64,000 nucleotides of DNA from Peribacillus frigoritolerans (GCF_040250305.1 NZ_CP158190.1:1458001-1522000), one strand, 5' to 3'. Numbered from the stretch's first letter, positions 25,230 to 35,453 are shown. Program-made: numbers and translations. Notes: a model not told the origin generated them from the sequence alone.

Positions 25230-26744
25230 ATGATTGGATCGATAGTTACGACGGTAAAAGGACATCTTCAAGGTACTATGGAAAACGATATATGCGTTTG
25301 GCGTGGAGTCAGGTATGCGAAAGCGCCGATTGAGGGCCTGCGTTTCCTCTCGCCGGAGCCAGTAGATAAGTGGAGCGGTGTCCTGGATGCAGTGGATTTT
25401 GGTCCGATTCCCCCGCAGCCGATGGATCGGGCGGTAAGGACGGGAATGACCGGAAATGAAAAAATGGATGAGGATTGCTTGTTCCTGAATATTTGGTCGC
25501 CTAGGGCTGATGATAAAAAACGCCCGGTCATGGTGTGGATTCCTGGAGGAGCATACATAACGGGAGCTGGATCCCTTGATATGTACAATGGACATTTACT
25601 GGCTAAGAATGGGGATGTAGTCGTAGTAAGCATCAACTATAGGCTGGGGGCACTGGGATATCTGGATTTTTCCGAGTTGGCAGGTGATGGGGAAATATTT
25701 GAAACCAATTTAGGTTTACGTGATCAAGTTGCGTCTCTGAAATGGGTTAAAGAAAATATAGAAGCGTTTGGCGGCGACCCTGATAATGTTACGATATTTG
25801 GTGAATCAGCTGGTGGCAATGCGGTGACGACTTTACTTACTGTTCCTTCAGCGAGAGGACTTTTTAAACAGGCCATTGCGGAAAGTCCCGCTCCGACATC
25901 TGTTTACGGAAAAGGATTTGCGCGCCAATTCAGTGAAAGGTTCCTTGAAATATTGGGAATAGGAAAGGATGAAATCCACCGCTTAAAGACACTTCCAGTT
26001 CAAGAGATTGTCGGGGCCTCCTACCAACTCTTGCAGGAAAATTCACAGGCCATGCCGGGCTCACTATCATTTGGACCTGTCGTAGATGGTGACTTCCTGC
26101 CCGATTATCCACTAGATTCGATTCGATCCGGAAAAGCAAAGGGAATACCCTTGCTTATAGGAACAAATAGGGACGAAGCAACATTATTCGACCAGATGGA
26201 TCCCCCGTTAATCCCAACTAATGCGGCGATGATTCAGAAAATGTTCGATAACACTGATCCAGAGGCGAAAGAGCGAATTACGAATGCTTATATAAACTAC
26301 CCAGAAAAGGAAGCTGCACTTGGCATTGGCCGTGATGCGACTTTCCATATTCCCTCGGTTTGGTATGCAGAGGCATACAGCCGCTTTGAAAAAACATGGA
26401 TGTACCGTTTTGATTATAAAACGGCCGCAATGCGCATAAGTAAATTAGGGGCGACACATGGTATGGAAATTCCTTTTGCCTTCCAGACTTTCGACTCGGC
26501 ATTTGGGAAACGGATTACTTCATATGGTTCAAGGTCAGCTGCCCTAAAGGTTTCCCATAGAATGCAGGGCCATTGGATCAACTTTGCGAAACATGGAAAC
26601 CCCAATCCCCCGGAAGGCGAAATCTGGCCGAAATATGATGAAAGAAATCACTACACAATGATTTTTGATAAAAAGGATTATATTGAAAAAGATCCTGACA
26701 GAATGATAAGGTTGGCATGGGAAGGGGTAGGGATTTACAAGTGA
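25230..26744 (+). CDS. type-B carboxylesterase (PnbA-like), first gene of the kyn operon
   Basis: Alpha/beta-hydrolase of 504 aa. The triad is Ser193 (GESAGG), Glu316 (TNRDEAT) and His410 (ATHGME), with oxyanion PGGAY near residue 106. It resembles B. subtilis PnbA. Its stop lies 32 bp before the kynU start, and a GTG in the kynU frame overlaps it, so it is the first gene of the kynurenine operon. The operon's own kynB (arylformamidase) is dead, and eukaryotic arylformamidases are alpha/beta-hydrolases, so this enzyme might hydrolyse N-formylkynurenine. That is inference. A start-less coding-like stretch precedes it (about 25080-25229). Confidence 0.85.
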   Translation: MIGSIVTTVKGHLQGTMENDICVWRGVRYAKAPIEGLRFLSPEPVDKWSGVLDAVDFGPIPPQPMDRAVRTGMTGNEKMDEDCLFLNIWSPRADDKKRPVMVWIPGGAYITGAGSLDMYNGHLLAKNGDVVVVSINYRLGALGYLDFSELAGDGEIFETNLGLRDQVASLKWVKENIEAFGGDPDNVTIFGESAGGNAVTTLLTVPSARGLFKQAIAESPAPTSVYGKGFARQFSERFLEILGIGKDEIHRLKTLPVQEIVGASYQLLQENSQAMPGSLSFGPVVDGDFLPDYPLDSIRSGKAKGIPLLIGTNRDEATLFDQMDPPLIPTNAAMIQKMFDNTDPEAKERITNAYINYPEKEAALGIGRDATFHIPSVWYAEAYSRFEKTWMYRFDYKTAAMRISKLGATHGMEIPFAFQTFDSAFGKRITSYGSRSAALKVSHRMQGHWINFAKHGNPNPPEGEIWPKYDERNHYTMIFDKKDYIEKDPDRMIRLAWEGVGIYK

Positions 26745-26776
26745 AAAATAGTGGCTTGGAAGAAAGCGGGGAGAAC

Positions 26777-28063
26777 ATGGATATCAATAATTTCATGTCA
26801 ACGAAAGAGTATGCGAAAACTTTGGATCAGGAAGATCCATTAGTTTCTTACAGAGAGGAGTTCTACTTGAACCCCGGAATGATTTATATGGATGGCAACT
26901 CATTGGGACTTTTATCAAAGCGGGCTGAGAAAAGTTTAATGAAGTCATTGGAAGATTGGAAAAGGTTTGGAATCGATGGGTGGACGGAAGGCACCGAGCC
27001 CTGGTTTTACTTTTCTGAGAGATTGGGTGAATTGAGTGCTCCGCTGGTAGGTGCTTTAGAGGATGAAGTGATAATGGGAGGGTCGACTACAGCTAATCTG
27101 CATCAGCTTGCGGCCACTTTTTTTGAACCGAGAGCTGGCAGGAATAAGATTTTGGCGGATGAACTAACCTTCCCGAGTGATATCTATGCACTTCAAAGCC
27201 AGCTCCGATTGCATGGGCTTGATCATTCGGCACACTTGGTTCAGGTGAAAAGCCGAGATGGTAAATTCCTTGAAGAAGAAGACATCATTGCAGAAATGAA
27301 CGAGGAAATAGCATTGATTGTACTTCCGACGGTTTTATATCGAAGCGGTCAGGTCCTTGATATGGAGAGGTTAACAAAGGAAGCGCATGCGCGTGGAATC
27401 ATGATAGGATTCGATGCCTGTCATTCCGTGGGAGCCATCCCGCATTTGTTTGACAACTGGGAAGTGGATTTCGCGTTTTGGTGTAATTATAAGCATTTGA
27501 ATGGCGGACCAGGATGTGTAGCGGGGTTATATGTGAACCGTAAGCATTTTGCAAGGCTGCCCGGGTTGGCTGGATGGTTTGGCTCACGGAAAGATAAGCA
27601 GTTCGATATGGAACATACCTTTACCCAGGCAAATTCGGCAGGTGCCTTTCAAATTGGAACTCCCCATATATTAAGCATGGCTCCCCTTTTAGGCTCACTT
27701 GAAATATTTGCGGAAGCGGGGATAGAGCAAGTCCGGAAGAAATCCTTGAAGCTGACTCAATATCTTATGGATTTAATACAATCGGAATTGACGGGATATG
27801 GATTTGAGATTGGGAGCCCAAGGCATGAAGCAAAAAGGGGCGGTCATATCATCCTTGAACATCCAGAAGCTGCAAGAATATGTAAAGCATTGAAACAAGA
27901 GGCCATCATACCCGATTATCGTGAACCGAATATGATTCGTTTAGCACCTGTTGCTCTTTATACCTCTTTTCAGGAAGTCTATGAAACTGTACAGGTGCTT
28001 AAGAAGATCATGGACGGCAGATTATATGAAAACTATGAAAATAAAAGGGGAATCATTGCCTAG
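26777..28063 (+). CDS. kynU: kynureninase
   Basis: PLP enzyme cleaving kynurenine to anthranilate and alanine. The sequence is closely like Bacillus cereus-group KynU throughout: [18 protein letters not shown] near the start, [21 protein letters not shown], and the PLP Lys239 in [10 protein letters not shown]. It is 428 aa from ATG 26777 behind GGGGAG. A GTG at 26741, overlapping the esterase stop, would add 12 residues and has a better-spaced AGGGA. It is followed after 14 bp by a permease gene. Confidence 0.93.
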   Translation: MDINNFMSTKEYAKTLDQEDPLVSYREEFYLNPGMIYMDGNSLGLLSKRAEKSLMKSLEDWKRFGIDGWTEGTEPWFYFSERLGELSAPLVGALEDEVIMGGSTTANLHQLAATFFEPRAGRNKILADELTFPSDIYALQSQLRLHGLDHSAHLVQVKSRDGKFLEEEDIIAEMNEEIALIVLPTVLYRSGQVLDMERLTKEAHARGIMIGFDACHSVGAIPHLFDNWEVDFAFWCNYKHLNGGPGCVAGLYVNRKHFARLPGLAGWFGSRKDKQFDMEHTFTQANSAGAFQIGTPHILSMAPLLGSLEIFAEAGIEQVRKKSLKLTQYLMDLIQSELTGYGFEIGSPRHEAKRGGHIILEHPEAARICKALKQEAIIPDYREPNMIRLAPVALYTSFQEVYETVQVLKKIMDGRLYENYENKRGIIA

Positions 28064-28077
28064 AATGGGAGCAACAT

Positions 28078-29427
28078 ATGGAGAAAAATAAACTGCATCG
28101 TGAATTATCATCGAATCAAATCACCATGATAGCCATGGGATGTGCAATTGGCACCGGGTTATTTTTGGGAAGCGGCCTTGCGATTTCAACGGCAGGTCCA
28201 AGTGTACTTATCAGCTATGCAATAGGTGCATTCATTGTCCTTCTGCTGATGGGCTGTTTGGCGGAAATGACTGTAGCCTATCCAACATCGGGATCCTTTG
28301 GAACCATTGCTGAAAAATATATAAGTCCATTTGCGGGTTTTGTTGTGAGGTATTCCTATTGGATAGCGAATGTTCTTGCCATTGGTGTCGAAGTGAGTGC
28401 CATCGCTGTTTATATGAAATATTGGTTCCCTGCTGTACCTGGAAGTGTTTGGATTTTCCTTTTTGCCGCACTGCTAATCTATGTAAATGCGACGAGTGTC
28501 AATACATTCGGGAATTTTGAGTATGTATTTTCAATGATCAAGATAAGCGCCATTGTCATATTCATTCTACTGGGCGCCTATGTGGTGATTGGCGCTGGAC
28601 CTTCAAGCGGGATCGGTGTAGAGAACTATGCCAATGATGGAGGTTTTATGCCTTTCGGATTTTGGGGGCTTTGGGTCGCCATATTCATTTCGCTCTTCAG
28701 CTTTTTAGGAACTGAGTTGATTGCGGTGACGGCGGGCGAAGCAAAGGACCCGGATATAGCCGTCCCTAAAGCTTTGAAGGCAACTGTCTTCAGGCTTGCC
28801 ACTTTTTATGTACTGACTATCGGGATCATGTTAATGATTGTTCCCTGGCAATCTGCCGGTATTGATAAAAGCCCATTCGTTAAGGTAATGGAAATCCTGA
28901 ATGTTCCCGGGGCATCGGGGATAATGAATTTCATTATTTTAACTGCTGCTTTATCTGCAATGAATAGTCAATTATATGCCTCCACCAGAATGATATTTTC
29001 GTTATCCGAGCAAAAGCAGGCTCCAGCCCTATTTCAAAAAGTGAGCAGGAAAGGTGTCCCGGTAAGGGCACTTCTCATATCCACTTTAGGAATATTTCTT
29101 GCTGCAGGAGTAAAGGTTCTGCTTCCGGATACTTCATATGCATTCATGATGGGGATATCGATGTTCGGGGCCATTTTAACCTGGTTCATGGTTTTCATTT
29201 CCCATTTATATTTCAGGAAGAGGTGGGAGAAATCAGGGGGCCGCAAATTACCGGTTAAAATGTATGGATTTCCATATCTAACGATTCTTGGTGCATTTCT
29301 TTTGTTTGCTTTGACGGTATCTACCTGGTTCACTGGCCCATTTAAAATCGTGCTCCAGTTCGGGGTTCCTTGGCTGATCTTTCTTTGCATCGTTTATTTA
29401 TTGATGACGAAATTCAAAAGAAAGTAA
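28078..29427 (+). CDS. APC-family amino acid permease, probably for tryptophan
   Basis: Twelve-span amino acid:proton symporter of the AAT/APC type (449 aa), beginning HRELSSNQITMIAMGCAIGT with the family's TM1 pattern and GTELIAVTAGEAKDP after TM6. It lies between kynureninase and tryptophan dioxygenase with 14- and 17-bp gaps. Tryptophan or kynurenine uptake is therefore the most likely role, though the sequence itself does not fix the substrate. Confidence 0.85.
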   Translation: MEKNKLHRELSSNQITMIAMGCAIGTGLFLGSGLAISTAGPSVLISYAIGAFIVLLLMGCLAEMTVAYPTSGSFGTIAEKYISPFAGFVVRYSYWIANVLAIGVEVSAIAVYMKYWFPAVPGSVWIFLFAALLIYVNATSVNTFGNFEYVFSMIKISAIVIFILLGAYVVIGAGPSSGIGVENYANDGGFMPFGFWGLWVAIFISLFSFLGTELIAVTAGEAKDPDIAVPKALKATVFRLATFYVLTIGIMLMIVPWQSAGIDKSPFVKVMEILNVPGASGIMNFIILTAALSAMNSQLYASTRMIFSLSEQKQAPALFQKVSRKGVPVRALLISTLGIFLAAGVKVLLPDTSYAFMMGISMFGAILTWFMVFISHLYFRKRWEKSGGRKLPVKMYGFPYLTILGAFLLFALTVSTWFTGPFKIVLQFGVPWLIFLCIVYLLMTKFKRK

Positions 29428-29444
29428 AGGGAAAGAGGGATAGT

Positions 29445-30290
29445 ATGGATAAGGGTCCAAGAGATGAACATCGTTTGGAAGAAAGTATGGTAACTGATTT
29501 TGATAAAGATATGTCCTATGGGGACTATCTGCATTTAAATCAAATTTTATCAAGTCAGCATCGACTTTCTGGCCATCACGATGAAATGCTGTTCATCATC
29601 ATTCACCAAACAAGTGAATTGTGGATGAAATTGATCATCCATGAATTGACTGCGGCAACTGATCATATTGAGGCAGGACATTTGGAGCCTTCCTTTAAGA
29701 TGCTATCCAGGGTGGCCAGGATCCAACAGCAACTAGTTCAATCTTGGAATGTGCTTTCGACCTTAACGCCATCCGATTATATGGAATTCCGGGAGAAACT
29801 AGGAAACTCTTCAGGGTTTCAATCATTTCAGAACAGGTTGATAGAATTTGCGATGGGGCAAAAGAATTCGCAAATATTGGCCGTTTTCCGTCATCAGCCC
29901 GAGCTTTATGAGTCGATGATGGCAGCCTTGAATAAACCAAGTATTTATGATGCGGCTATAGGGGCTTTGGCTGCAAGAGGGCTTCCCATTGATCAATCGG
30001 TCCTGAAGAGGGATTGGTCTTTAATTTATCAGGAAAATGCAAGTGTTGAAAAAGCATGGCTGACCGTTTACCGTGATGTGCATAACTACTGGGATTTGTA
30101 TGAGCTGGCCGAAAAACTCGTTGATATTGGAAGTCAACAACAATTCTGGAGATTCAATCATATGAGCACCGTAGAACGGATCATCGGTAATAAAAAGGGA
30201 ACTGGCGGATCGTCCGGTGTAAGTTATCTGAAAAAAGTGGTCGAACAGCCATTTTTTCCTGAGCTTTGGACATTAAGGACCAAACTGTAA
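29445..30290 (+). CDS. kynA: tryptophan 2,3-dioxygenase
   Basis: Heme dioxygenase opening the indole ring of tryptophan to N-formylkynurenine. The 281-aa protein has MSYGDYLHLNQIL, the active-site base His54 in IIHQTSELWMKL, the proximal heme ligand His239 in RFNHMSTVERIIG, and the GTGGSSG loop. ATG 29445 is chosen with GAGGGA upstream, giving the usual family length. It is the fourth gene of the operon and is followed by the ruined kynB. Confidence 0.95.
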   Translation: MDKGPRDEHRLEESMVTDFDKDMSYGDYLHLNQILSSQHRLSGHHDEMLFIIIHQTSELWMKLIIHELTAATDHIEAGHLEPSFKMLSRVARIQQQLVQSWNVLSTLTPSDYMEFREKLGNSSGFQSFQNRLIEFAMGQKNSQILAVFRHQPELYESMMAALNKPSIYDAAIGALAARGLPIDQSVLKRDWSLIYQENASVEKAWLTVYRDVHNYWDLYELAEKLVDIGSQQQFWRFNHMSTVERIIGNKKGTGGSSGVSYLKKVVEQPFFPELWTLRTKL

Positions 30291-30311
30291 GCTTTGACTG
30301 GGGGGGATTTC

Positions 30312-30574
30312 ATGAATCAATGGTTAGATATCCCAGCGCCTTAATGAAAATACGCCATATTGGCTAGGAGATAGCAATATTCATATATGCTGAATTCACA
30401 ATGGCTGAAGGGTCATCTGTCAATGTAGCGGAAATCAGACTGACTCTTTAAGAATTCAATTGATTCTCCCTATCATTTTGATGGAAATGGAAAAAATCAT
30501 CGAACATGATCTCGATTTATGAAACCGGGCACGGGAGCCCGGTCAGGGCCGTGGTGAAAAAGGAAGACTGGTGA
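30312..30574 (+). pseudogene. kynB: kynB (arylformamidase) remnant
   Basis: After a G-rich ribosome binding site, ATG 30312 begins MNQWLDIPAP, as in Bacillus KynB. Further KynB pieces follow in shifting frames: LNENTPYWLGDSNIHI, FTMAEGSSVNVAEIRLT, IDSPYHFDGNGKK and IIEHDLDL. The last piece, GSPVRAVVKKEDW plus a stop, corresponds to the KynB C-terminus. The remnant is 263 nt against ~630 for an intact gene, so the middle is deleted, and there are at least three frameshifts and in-frame stops. The metal-binding HTGTHID segment is partly lost. It cannot make an active formamidase. Confidence 0.85.
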
Positions 30575-30587
30575 GGGGGATATAAGG

Positions 30588-31241
30588 ATGGGCAAAATTG
30601 GAGTTTATGGATCTTCCTTCGATCCGGTCACGAATGTGCATTTATGGACAGCATCCACCATTGCGCATCGTGCTAAGCTTGACAAGGTGATTTTTTTACC
30701 TTGCTCAAATGGCCGGATCGATAAACAGATGAAAACGAGCAATGAACACCGTTGGGAAATGCTCAAGCTGGCAATAGGGGGCAACCCGTTATTTGAAGTC
30801 AGTGATTATGAAATTAATGAACGTGCCGGAACGAGTAAACAATATACTTGGTATACGATGGAATATTTTAAATCACGATTTCCAAAGGACGAAGTTTACT
30901 TCATAATGGGTGCAGATTTACTTGAAGATATTGATAATCAGGAGTTGCCGGTACACTTACGATGGAAATTCAGGGAAAAACTGATTGCAAATCATAAATT
31001 CATCGTCATGGCACGGGATGGGATCGATATGCTGAAAATCATATCCAAAAGTCCATTGCTAAGGAATTATGATGATGGCAATACATTTCACCTTATTGAT
31101 AAAGGCCTTTCCATGGAAATCAGTTCTACATATATAAGGGATGAATTCGCGATGGGCGGGGAACCAAGATATTTACTGCCTGATCAGTGTTATCAGTATA
31201 TCTTGGACAATAAGCTATATCAAAAAGCATCAAATTCATAA
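30588..31241 (+). CDS. nicotinate-nucleotide adenylyltransferase-like protein
   Basis: Nucleotidyltransferase of the NadD/CoaD fold, 217 aa. It begins GKIGVYGSSFDPVTNVHLW, where the usual HxGH is TNVH (only the final His kept), and has EISSTYIRD near the C-terminus, the ISSTxIR motif. NadD adds AMP to nicotinate mononucleotide in NAD synthesis. It starts 14 bp after the kynB remnant with GGGGGATATAAGG upstream, and closes the kyn operon. The altered motif and longer length (NadD is ~190) suggest a paralogue with its own substrate. Confidence 0.75.
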   Translation: MGKIGVYGSSFDPVTNVHLWTASTIAHRAKLDKVIFLPCSNGRIDKQMKTSNEHRWEMLKLAIGGNPLFEVSDYEINERAGTSKQYTWYTMEYFKSRFPKDEVYFIMGADLLEDIDNQELPVHLRWKFREKLIANHKFIVMARDGIDMLKIISKSPLLRNYDDGNTFHLIDKGLSMEISSTYIRDEFAMGGEPRYLLPDQCYQYILDNKLYQKASNS

Positions 31242-31251
31242 TAGGTATTAA

Positions 31252-31289
31252 AAAAAGGGCTCGATCTCCCCGTTGGATCGAGCCCTTTC
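31252..31289 (+). terminator. terminator of the kyn operon
   Basis: GGGCTCGATC pairs with GATCGAGCCC, followed by TTTCGTTT; a run of A precedes it. Confidence 0.85.
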
Positions 31290-31355
31290 GTTTGGTGGAA
31301 TTCTTAAACTTTCAAAACGTGAATGAATTTAAATAAAAGGACATGCAATACCTAG

Positions 31356-31385
31356 TTGACAACTGGGTTAACTTTGCTTTATGGT
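31356..31385 (+). promoter_or_regulatory. promoter of the sulfate transporter operon
   Basis: TTGACA (31356-31361), an 18-bp spacer and TATGGT (31380-31385) lie about 110 bp before the binding-protein start. The -10 is weak, which would suit activation or repression by a sulfur regulator; no site was identified. Confidence 0.45.
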
Positions 31386-31423
31386 AATGATATACAAAAA
31401 AATACTTGCTGATCAGAGAACTG

Positions 31424-31473
31424 AAGGCATACTATCTCCTGAATGATTGAAAGGGAAATAGCATGCCTTTTTT
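31424..31473 (+). terminator. terminator in the 5' leader of the sulfate operon (possible attenuator)
   Basis: AAGGCAT and CTAT pair with ATAG and ATGCCTT around a 22-nt loop, followed by TTTTTT, ending about 25 nt before the first start codon. It lies downstream of the promoter, so most transcripts could end here unless an alternative structure forms. T-box and S-box signatures are absent. Confidence 0.6.
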
Positions 31474-31496
31474 GTTGTAAAAAAAGGGGGAAGCTC

Positions 31497-32528
31497 ATGA
31501 AAAAGGTAATGTTATTGATAAGTTTGATTTTAGCATTCGGTGTACTTGCGGGATGCAACTCGGAAAAAACGGAAGGCGACGGGACATCAAAGTCAGTCGA
31601 GCTTTTGAATGTGTCATATGATCCGACAAGGGAATTGTACCAGGAATTCAATGAAGCGTTCGTGAAGCACTGGAAAGAAGAATCCGGTCAGGATGTAACG
31701 ATTCAGCAATCACATGGCGGATCTGGTAAACAGGGCAGGGCAGTCATTGATGGATTGGAGGCGGATGTCGTTACATTGGCATTGGCTTATGATATTGATG
31801 CCATTTATGAAGCTAGTAATTTGTTAGCGAAGGATTGGCAAAAACGTTTACCGGAGAACTCGACACCATACACATCAACCATTGTGTTTTTGGTGAAAAA
31901 AGATAACCCTAAAGGCATTAAAGATTGGGATGATCTGATTAAAAAGGATGTATCCGTCATTACCCCAAATCCAAAGACAAGCGGAGGGGCAAGGTGGAAT
32001 TACTTGGCTGCCTGGGCTTATGCGGAGAAAAATTTCGATAATGACGAAACAAAAGTGAAGGATTTCATGAAAAAACTTTATCAGAATGTTGAAGTCCTGG
32101 ATTCAGGGGCCCGCGGTGCAACGACCACTTTTGTGGAAAGGGGAATTGGTGACGTACTAATCGCTTGGGAGAATGAAGCCTATTTAACACTGGAAGAATT
32201 CGGTGATGACAAATATGAAATCGTCAATCCTTCAATCAGTATATTAGCAGAGCCACCGGTAGCTGTTGTCGATGAAGTGGTCGAGAAAAAAGGAACAAAG
32301 GAAGTGGCTGAAGCCTACCTGGAATACCTCTATACGGATGCCGGTCAGGAAATTGCCGCGAAAAACTTCTATCGTCCAAGGGATGAGAAGGTTCTCGCTG
32401 AATATGAAGACCAATTTGCCAATATCGATATGGTGACTGTTGATGATACGTTTGGCGGTTGGAAAAAAGCCCAGGAAACACATTTTAATGATGGTGGCAC
32501 ATTTGACGAGATTTATCAACAGCAATAA
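31497..32528 (+). CDS. sulfate ABC transporter substrate-binding lipoprotein
   Basis: Extracellular sulfate/thiosulfate receptor of the CysP/SbpA family. The lipobox is VLAGC with Cys20. The mature domain starts [17 protein letters not shown], and [18 protein letters not shown] and [15 protein letters not shown] are the anion-binding family motifs. The protein is 343 aa. AAAGGGGG lies before ATG 31497. The two permeases and the ATPase follow. A hairpin without a U-tract separates it from the permease, which may raise its level relative to the rest. Confidence 0.92.
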   Translation: MKKVMLLISLILAFGVLAGCNSEKTEGDGTSKSVELLNVSYDPTRELYQEFNEAFVKHWKEESGQDVTIQQSHGGSGKQGRAVIDGLEADVVTLALAYDIDAIYEASNLLAKDWQKRLPENSTPYTSTIVFLVKKDNPKGIKDWDDLIKKDVSVITPNPKTSGGARWNYLAAWAYAEKNFDNDETKVKDFMKKLYQNVEVLDSGARGATTTFVERGIGDVLIAWENEAYLTLEEFGDDKYEIVNPSISILAEPPVAVVDEVVEKKGTKEVAEAYLEYLYTDAGQEIAAKNFYRPRDEKVLAEYEDQFANIDMVTVDDTFGGWKKAQETHFNDGGTFDEIYQQQ

Positions 32529-32530
32529 GC

Positions 32531-32567
32531 ATGAAGGAGAAGATGACTTTAACATCTTCTCCTTCAT
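32531..32567 (+). other. intercistronic 15-bp RNA hairpin
   Basis: ATGAAGGAGAAGATG pairs perfectly with CATCTTCTCCTTCAT across 7 nt. No T-run follows, so it is more likely a barrier to 3' exonucleases or a processing signal than a terminator. Confidence 0.6.
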
Positions 32568-32595
32568 AAATCAGAAAAAGGGTTGAGGCGAAGCG

Positions 32596-33435
32596 ATGAA
32601 TATAGTCACTGAAGGTAAACAGACGAAAAAGAGGACCATACCCGGTTTTGGATTGACGATGGGTTTTACGCTGCTGTATCTCTCCATCATCGTATTGATC
32701 CCGTTATCGATGATTTTTCTAAACACATTTTCAATGGGATTCCAGGATTTTTGGGCGACCATCACTGAACCAAGGGTTCTCGCTTCTTATAAATTGAGTT
32801 TCATGACAGCGTTAACTGCGGCCTTTGTGAACGCAGTTTTTGGTGTGTTAATTGCCTGGGTGCTTACTCGTTATGAGTTTCCCGGCAAACGGATCATCGA
32901 TGGACTGGTTGATTTGCCTTTTGCCCTCCCGACTGCCGTGGCAGGGATTACGTTGACCACCTTGTATTCACCGAACGGATGGATCGGGCAATTTTTCAGT
33001 TTTAAAGTCGCTTTCACTCCCGCAGGGATCATCATCGCCCTAATATTTATCGGTCTTCCATTCGTGGTGCGGATGGTTCAACCGGTGCTTGAAAATATCG
33101 AAAAAGGGATGGAAGAAGCATCTGCCTCTTTAGGGGCGAATCGAATGCAGACATTCATTAAAATTATCTTCCCGGAATTGATTCCAGCGATATTGACGGG
33201 TTTTGCACTTTCTTTTGCGAGGGCACTTGGAGAGTATGGATCAGTTGTCTTCATTGCCGGAAATATGCCGTTTAAAACGGAGATTTCCCCGCTGATCATC
33301 ATGACAAAGCTTGAACAGTATGATTATGAAGGTGCTACAGCGGTTGCAGCTGTCATGCTCATTATTACATTTATAATCTTATTCACCATCAATATCTTAC
33401 AATGGTGGACCGGCAAAAGATATTCAGGGAAGTAG
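32596..33435 (+). CDS. cysT: sulfate ABC transporter permease CysT
   Basis: First membrane subunit of the sulfate importer, 279 aa with six spans. The EAA loop is EEASASLGANRMQTFIKIIF, and SFARALGEYGSVVFIAGN matches the CysT/CysU family. GAGG lies seven bases before ATG 32596. It pairs with the next gene's product. Confidence 0.92.
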   Translation: MNIVTEGKQTKKRTIPGFGLTMGFTLLYLSIIVLIPLSMIFLNTFSMGFQDFWATITEPRVLASYKLSFMTALTAAFVNAVFGVLIAWVLTRYEFPGKRIIDGLVDLPFALPTAVAGITLTTLYSPNGWIGQFFSFKVAFTPAGIIIALIFIGLPFVVRMVQPVLENIEKGMEEASASLGANRMQTFIKIIFPELIPAILTGFALSFARALGEYGSVVFIAGNMPFKTEISPLIIMTKLEQYDYEGATAVAAVMLIITFIILFTINILQWWTGKRYSGK

Positions 33436-33445
33436 GAGGGATATG

Positions 33446-34330
33446 ATGGAACATGATAATTCAGTTGTTGTAAATGCGAATCACCCAGTCATTAATACGA
33501 GAAACGCAACTAAAGAGCCTAAATCCATACAGTGGATCCTCATTTCCATTGTATTGCTATTTCTCACTTTGTTTTTAGTTGTCCCATTAATCGCGATCTT
33601 TGTAAAAGCCTTTGAAAAAGGTGCCGAAGCTTATTTTGCGGCCATTGTCCACCCTGATGCCGTGGCTGCGATTAAGTTAACATTGATCGTTGTCCTCATC
33701 ACCTTGCCACTCAATGCCATATTTGGAGTGGTTGCCGCGTGGACCATAACAAAATATGATTTCAAGGGAAAAAACTTCTTAATAACATTGATAGATTTGC
33801 CTTTTTCCGTTTCGCCCGTCATTGCCGGGTTGATTTTTGTCCTTCTGTTCGGCTTGCATGGAACACTTGGTCCCCTGCTGCAATCTCTTGACATTAAAGT
33901 GATCTTTTCAATACCAGGGATTGTCATCGCCTCCATTTTCATCACCTTCCCATTCATTGCGCGCGAATTGATCCCGCTCATGCAAAGCCAGGGGACGTCT
34001 GAAGAAGAGGCCTCACTCACGCTGGGTGCAGGAGGGTTTAAGACATTTTGGTATGTGACGCTTCCCAATATAAAATGGGGACTTCTATATGGAGTCATCC
34101 TTTGCAATGCAAGGATAATCGGGGAATTTGGAGCTGTATCGGTCGTATCGGGCCATATACGGGGCATGACCAATACGATGCCGCTTCATATTGAAATCTT
34201 ATACAATGAATATCAATTTTCGGCCGCATTTGCCGTTGCATCCCTGATGTCCATTTTTGCAATCATAACCTTGATCATTAAAAGCTTCATAGAGTGGAAA
34301 ACAGACTTTAAATCAACCAAAGCGAGGTAG
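33446..34330 (+). CDS. cysW: sulfate ABC transporter permease CysW
   Basis: Second membrane subunit, ~294 aa. Its EAA loop is [20 protein letters not shown], with [20 protein letters not shown], the CysW pattern, and a ~25-residue polar N-terminal extension. AGGAGGG precedes two adjacent ATGs (33443 and 33446); the second has better spacing. It begins ten bases after cysT and ends ten bases before the ATPase gene. Confidence 0.92.
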   Translation: MEHDNSVVVNANHPVINTRNATKEPKSIQWILISIVLLFLTLFLVVPLIAIFVKAFEKGAEAYFAAIVHPDAVAAIKLTLIVVLITLPLNAIFGVVAAWTITKYDFKGKNFLITLIDLPFSVSPVIAGLIFVLLFGLHGTLGPLLQSLDIKVIFSIPGIVIASIFITFPFIARELIPLMQSQGTSEEEASLTLGAGGFKTFWYVTLPNIKWGLLYGVILCNARIIGEFGAVSVVSGHIRGMTNTMPLHIEILYNEYQFSAAFAVASLMSIFAIITLIIKSFIEWKTDFKSTKAR

Positions 34331-34340
34331 GAGGAATGAA

Positions 34341-35405
34341 ATGAGTATCATCATTGAAAATGTTACAAAATATTACGGGTCCTATCAAGCACTTCGGAAC
34401 ATCGATTTGGAAATAAAAAGCGGTGAACTTGTAGCCCTACTTGGCCCTTCAGGATCAGGAAAAACGTCATTACTGCGTATCATCGCCGGTCTTGAACAAG
34501 CTGAGAACGGAAAGATCCTCTTTAATGAAGAGAATTACACGCATAAACATGTAAAAGATCGAAATGTGGGTTTCGTCTTTCAGCATTATGCCCTTTTTCG
34601 CAATATGACCATTTTTGATAATATTGCCTATGGATTAAAGGTCCGACCTAGAAAAATAAGGCCCAGTAAAGAAGTTATTGCACAAAAGGTTACCGAATTG
34701 CTTCAACTCGTCAAGCTGGAAGGATATAAAGATCGTTATCCATCGCAATTATCAGGCGGCCAGCGCCAGCGTGTCGCATTGGCAAGGGCACTTGCAGTTG
34801 AACCGAATATCCTCTTGCTTGATGAACCATTCGGGGCATTGGATGCCAAGGTTCGCAAAGAACTTCGGCGTTGGCTAAGAAGACTTCATGATGAATTCAA
34901 TGTTACAAGTGTGTTCGTGACGCATGATCAGGAAGAGGCGATGGATGTTGCTGATCGGGTCGTAATCATGAATGAAGGGAAAATTGAACAGATTGGAACT
35001 CCGGAAGAAGTATATGATCACCCGGAAAATCCATTCGTTTATGATTTTCTCGGCAGTGTCAATCTTTTCAAGGGCAACGTTCACCAAGGGAAATTGGTAA
35101 CTGGGAATGTGGAAATGAATGCCCCGGGCAGTGAAGATGGAGCGGGCACTGGTTATGTAAGGGCTCATAACTTTATCATAGAAAGAGAACCAACAGAAAA
35201 GGATTCGATCGCATCCATAATTGAGCACATTCATACAATTGGCCCCATCGTCCGGATAGAAGTCATTCGTCAGGATACAAACGAACCGCTGGAAATCGAA
35301 CTGACGAAAGAACAATATTTGAATCTGGAAATAAGCAAAGGAGAAAGGGTATTCGTCCGACCAAAAGAATTGAAAGTTTTTGTCGACTTTATGGCTGGAA
35401 TTTAA
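34341..35405 (+). CDS. cysA: sulfate/thiosulfate ABC transporter ATP-binding protein CysA
   Basis: ATPase of the importer, 354 aa. It has Walker A GPSGSGKT (35-42), signature LSGGQRQR (137-144), Walker B LLLDE (158-162), switch VTHDQEEA, and a C-terminal regulatory domain from ~residue 240 as in CysA/MalK-type proteins. [13 protein letters not shown] is typical of CysA. AGGAGG lies before ATG 34341. It ends the operon. Confidence 0.93.
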   Translation: MSIIIENVTKYYGSYQALRNIDLEIKSGELVALLGPSGSGKTSLLRIIAGLEQAENGKILFNEENYTHKHVKDRNVGFVFQHYALFRNMTIFDNIAYGLKVRPRKIRPSKEVIAQKVTELLQLVKLEGYKDRYPSQLSGGQRQRVALARALAVEPNILLLDEPFGALDAKVRKELRRWLRRLHDEFNVTSVFVTHDQEEAMDVADRVVIMNEGKIEQIGTPEEVYDHPENPFVYDFLGSVNLFKGNVHQGKLVTGNVEMNAPGSEDGAGTGYVRAHNFIIEREPTEKDSIASIIEHIHTIGPIVRIEVIRQDTNEPLEIELTKEQYLNLEISKGERVFVRPKELKVFVDFMAGI

Positions 35406-35426
35406 GGATGGGTCGAATATTGACGG

Positions 35427-35453
35427 AAAAACCGCTGATGAGCGGTTTTTTTT
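35427..35453 (+). terminator. terminator of the sulfate operon
   Basis: AAAACCGCT, GATG loop, AGCGGTTTT, then a long T-run. Confidence 0.9.

Noticed and set aside
31392..31496. S-box or T-box in the sulfate operon leader
   Set aside because: The S-box core (AGGTGGAGGGACTGG-type) and the T-box GGGTGG motif are both absent; compare the genuine S-box at 63310.
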